A DNA stretch of 5,849 bases from Acuticoccus sp038745295 (GTDB taxonomy: Bacteria; Pseudomonadota; Alphaproteobacteria; Rhizobiales; Amorphaceae), in contig JBCDLN010000261.1 of the NCBI GenBank assembly GCA_038745295.1, positions 1 to 5,849 on the forward strand, written 5' to 3'. A program made the translations under genes and the position numbers. Shown here one piece after another: positions 5,842 to 5,849 of this stretch (position 1 is its first letter; the number at the start of each line of letters is the position of its first letter). Below the pieces are notes generated by a model. It ran no database searches. It was not told the DNA's origin and saw only the letters and a list, made by a program, of their open reading frames with translations.

Positions 5842-5849
5842 CAGGGATC

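Noticed and set aside
1..5849. CRISPR array, tRNA, insertion sequence or phage signals
   Set aside because: No regularly spaced repeats, cloverleaf-like segment, transposase motif or terminal inverted repeats were seen; the window is accounted for by metabolic genes and short spacers.

Overview
The window reads as a GC-rich chromosomal segment of an alphaproteobacterium. The lineage is inferred from protein resemblance: the dehydratase and the partial xylX-like product both resemble, from memory, the Caulobacter D-xylonate (Weimberg) pathway enzymes XylD and XylX. No rRNA or other taxonomic marker is present, so the genus is open.

Layout. Bases 1-264 (+) hold the last 87 codons of an FAH-fold sugar-acid dehydratase (XylX-like). 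It converges on a compact four-gene operon on the minus strand, spanning 4635 down to 317. In transcription order the operon encodes an IlvD/Edd-family Fe-S sugar-acid dehydratase (xylD-like), a 2-dehydro-3-deoxygalactonokinase (dgoK), a 2-dehydro-3-deoxy-6-phosphogalactonate/gluconate aldolase (dgoA-like) and a PfkB-family 2-dehydro-3-deoxygluconate kinase (kdgK). The junctions are tight: TGATG between xylD and dgoK, a 34-bp gap with its own Shine-Dalgarno between dgoK and dgoA, and GTGA between dgoA and kdgK. A 264-bp spacer (4636-4899) carries two overlapping dyads, a GC-rich hairpin and a hairpin that would pair the xylD Shine-Dalgarno. Beyond it a divergent gene (4900-5841, +) encodes a sulfotransferase-like protein with no evident link to sugar metabolism.

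How the genes fit together. The operon encodes a complete route from an aldonate to pyruvate plus a phosphorylated aldehyde: dehydration to a 2-keto-3-deoxy acid, phosphorylation, then aldol cleavage. The kinase step is encoded twice by unrelated folds (DgoK and PfkB/KdgK), whose best-known substrates are the C4 epimers KDGal and KDG. With XylX next door, a non-phosphorylative branch for 2-keto-3-deoxypentonates may start from the same dehydratase. The locus therefore looks like a merged Weimberg / De Ley-Doudoroff (Entner-Doudoroff-like) sugar-acid module. The sugar dehydrogenase, lactonase, transporter, ketoglutarate-semialdehyde dehydrogenase and regulator are not in the window. All parts belong to known families; the novelty, if any, lies in their combination and in the leader region.
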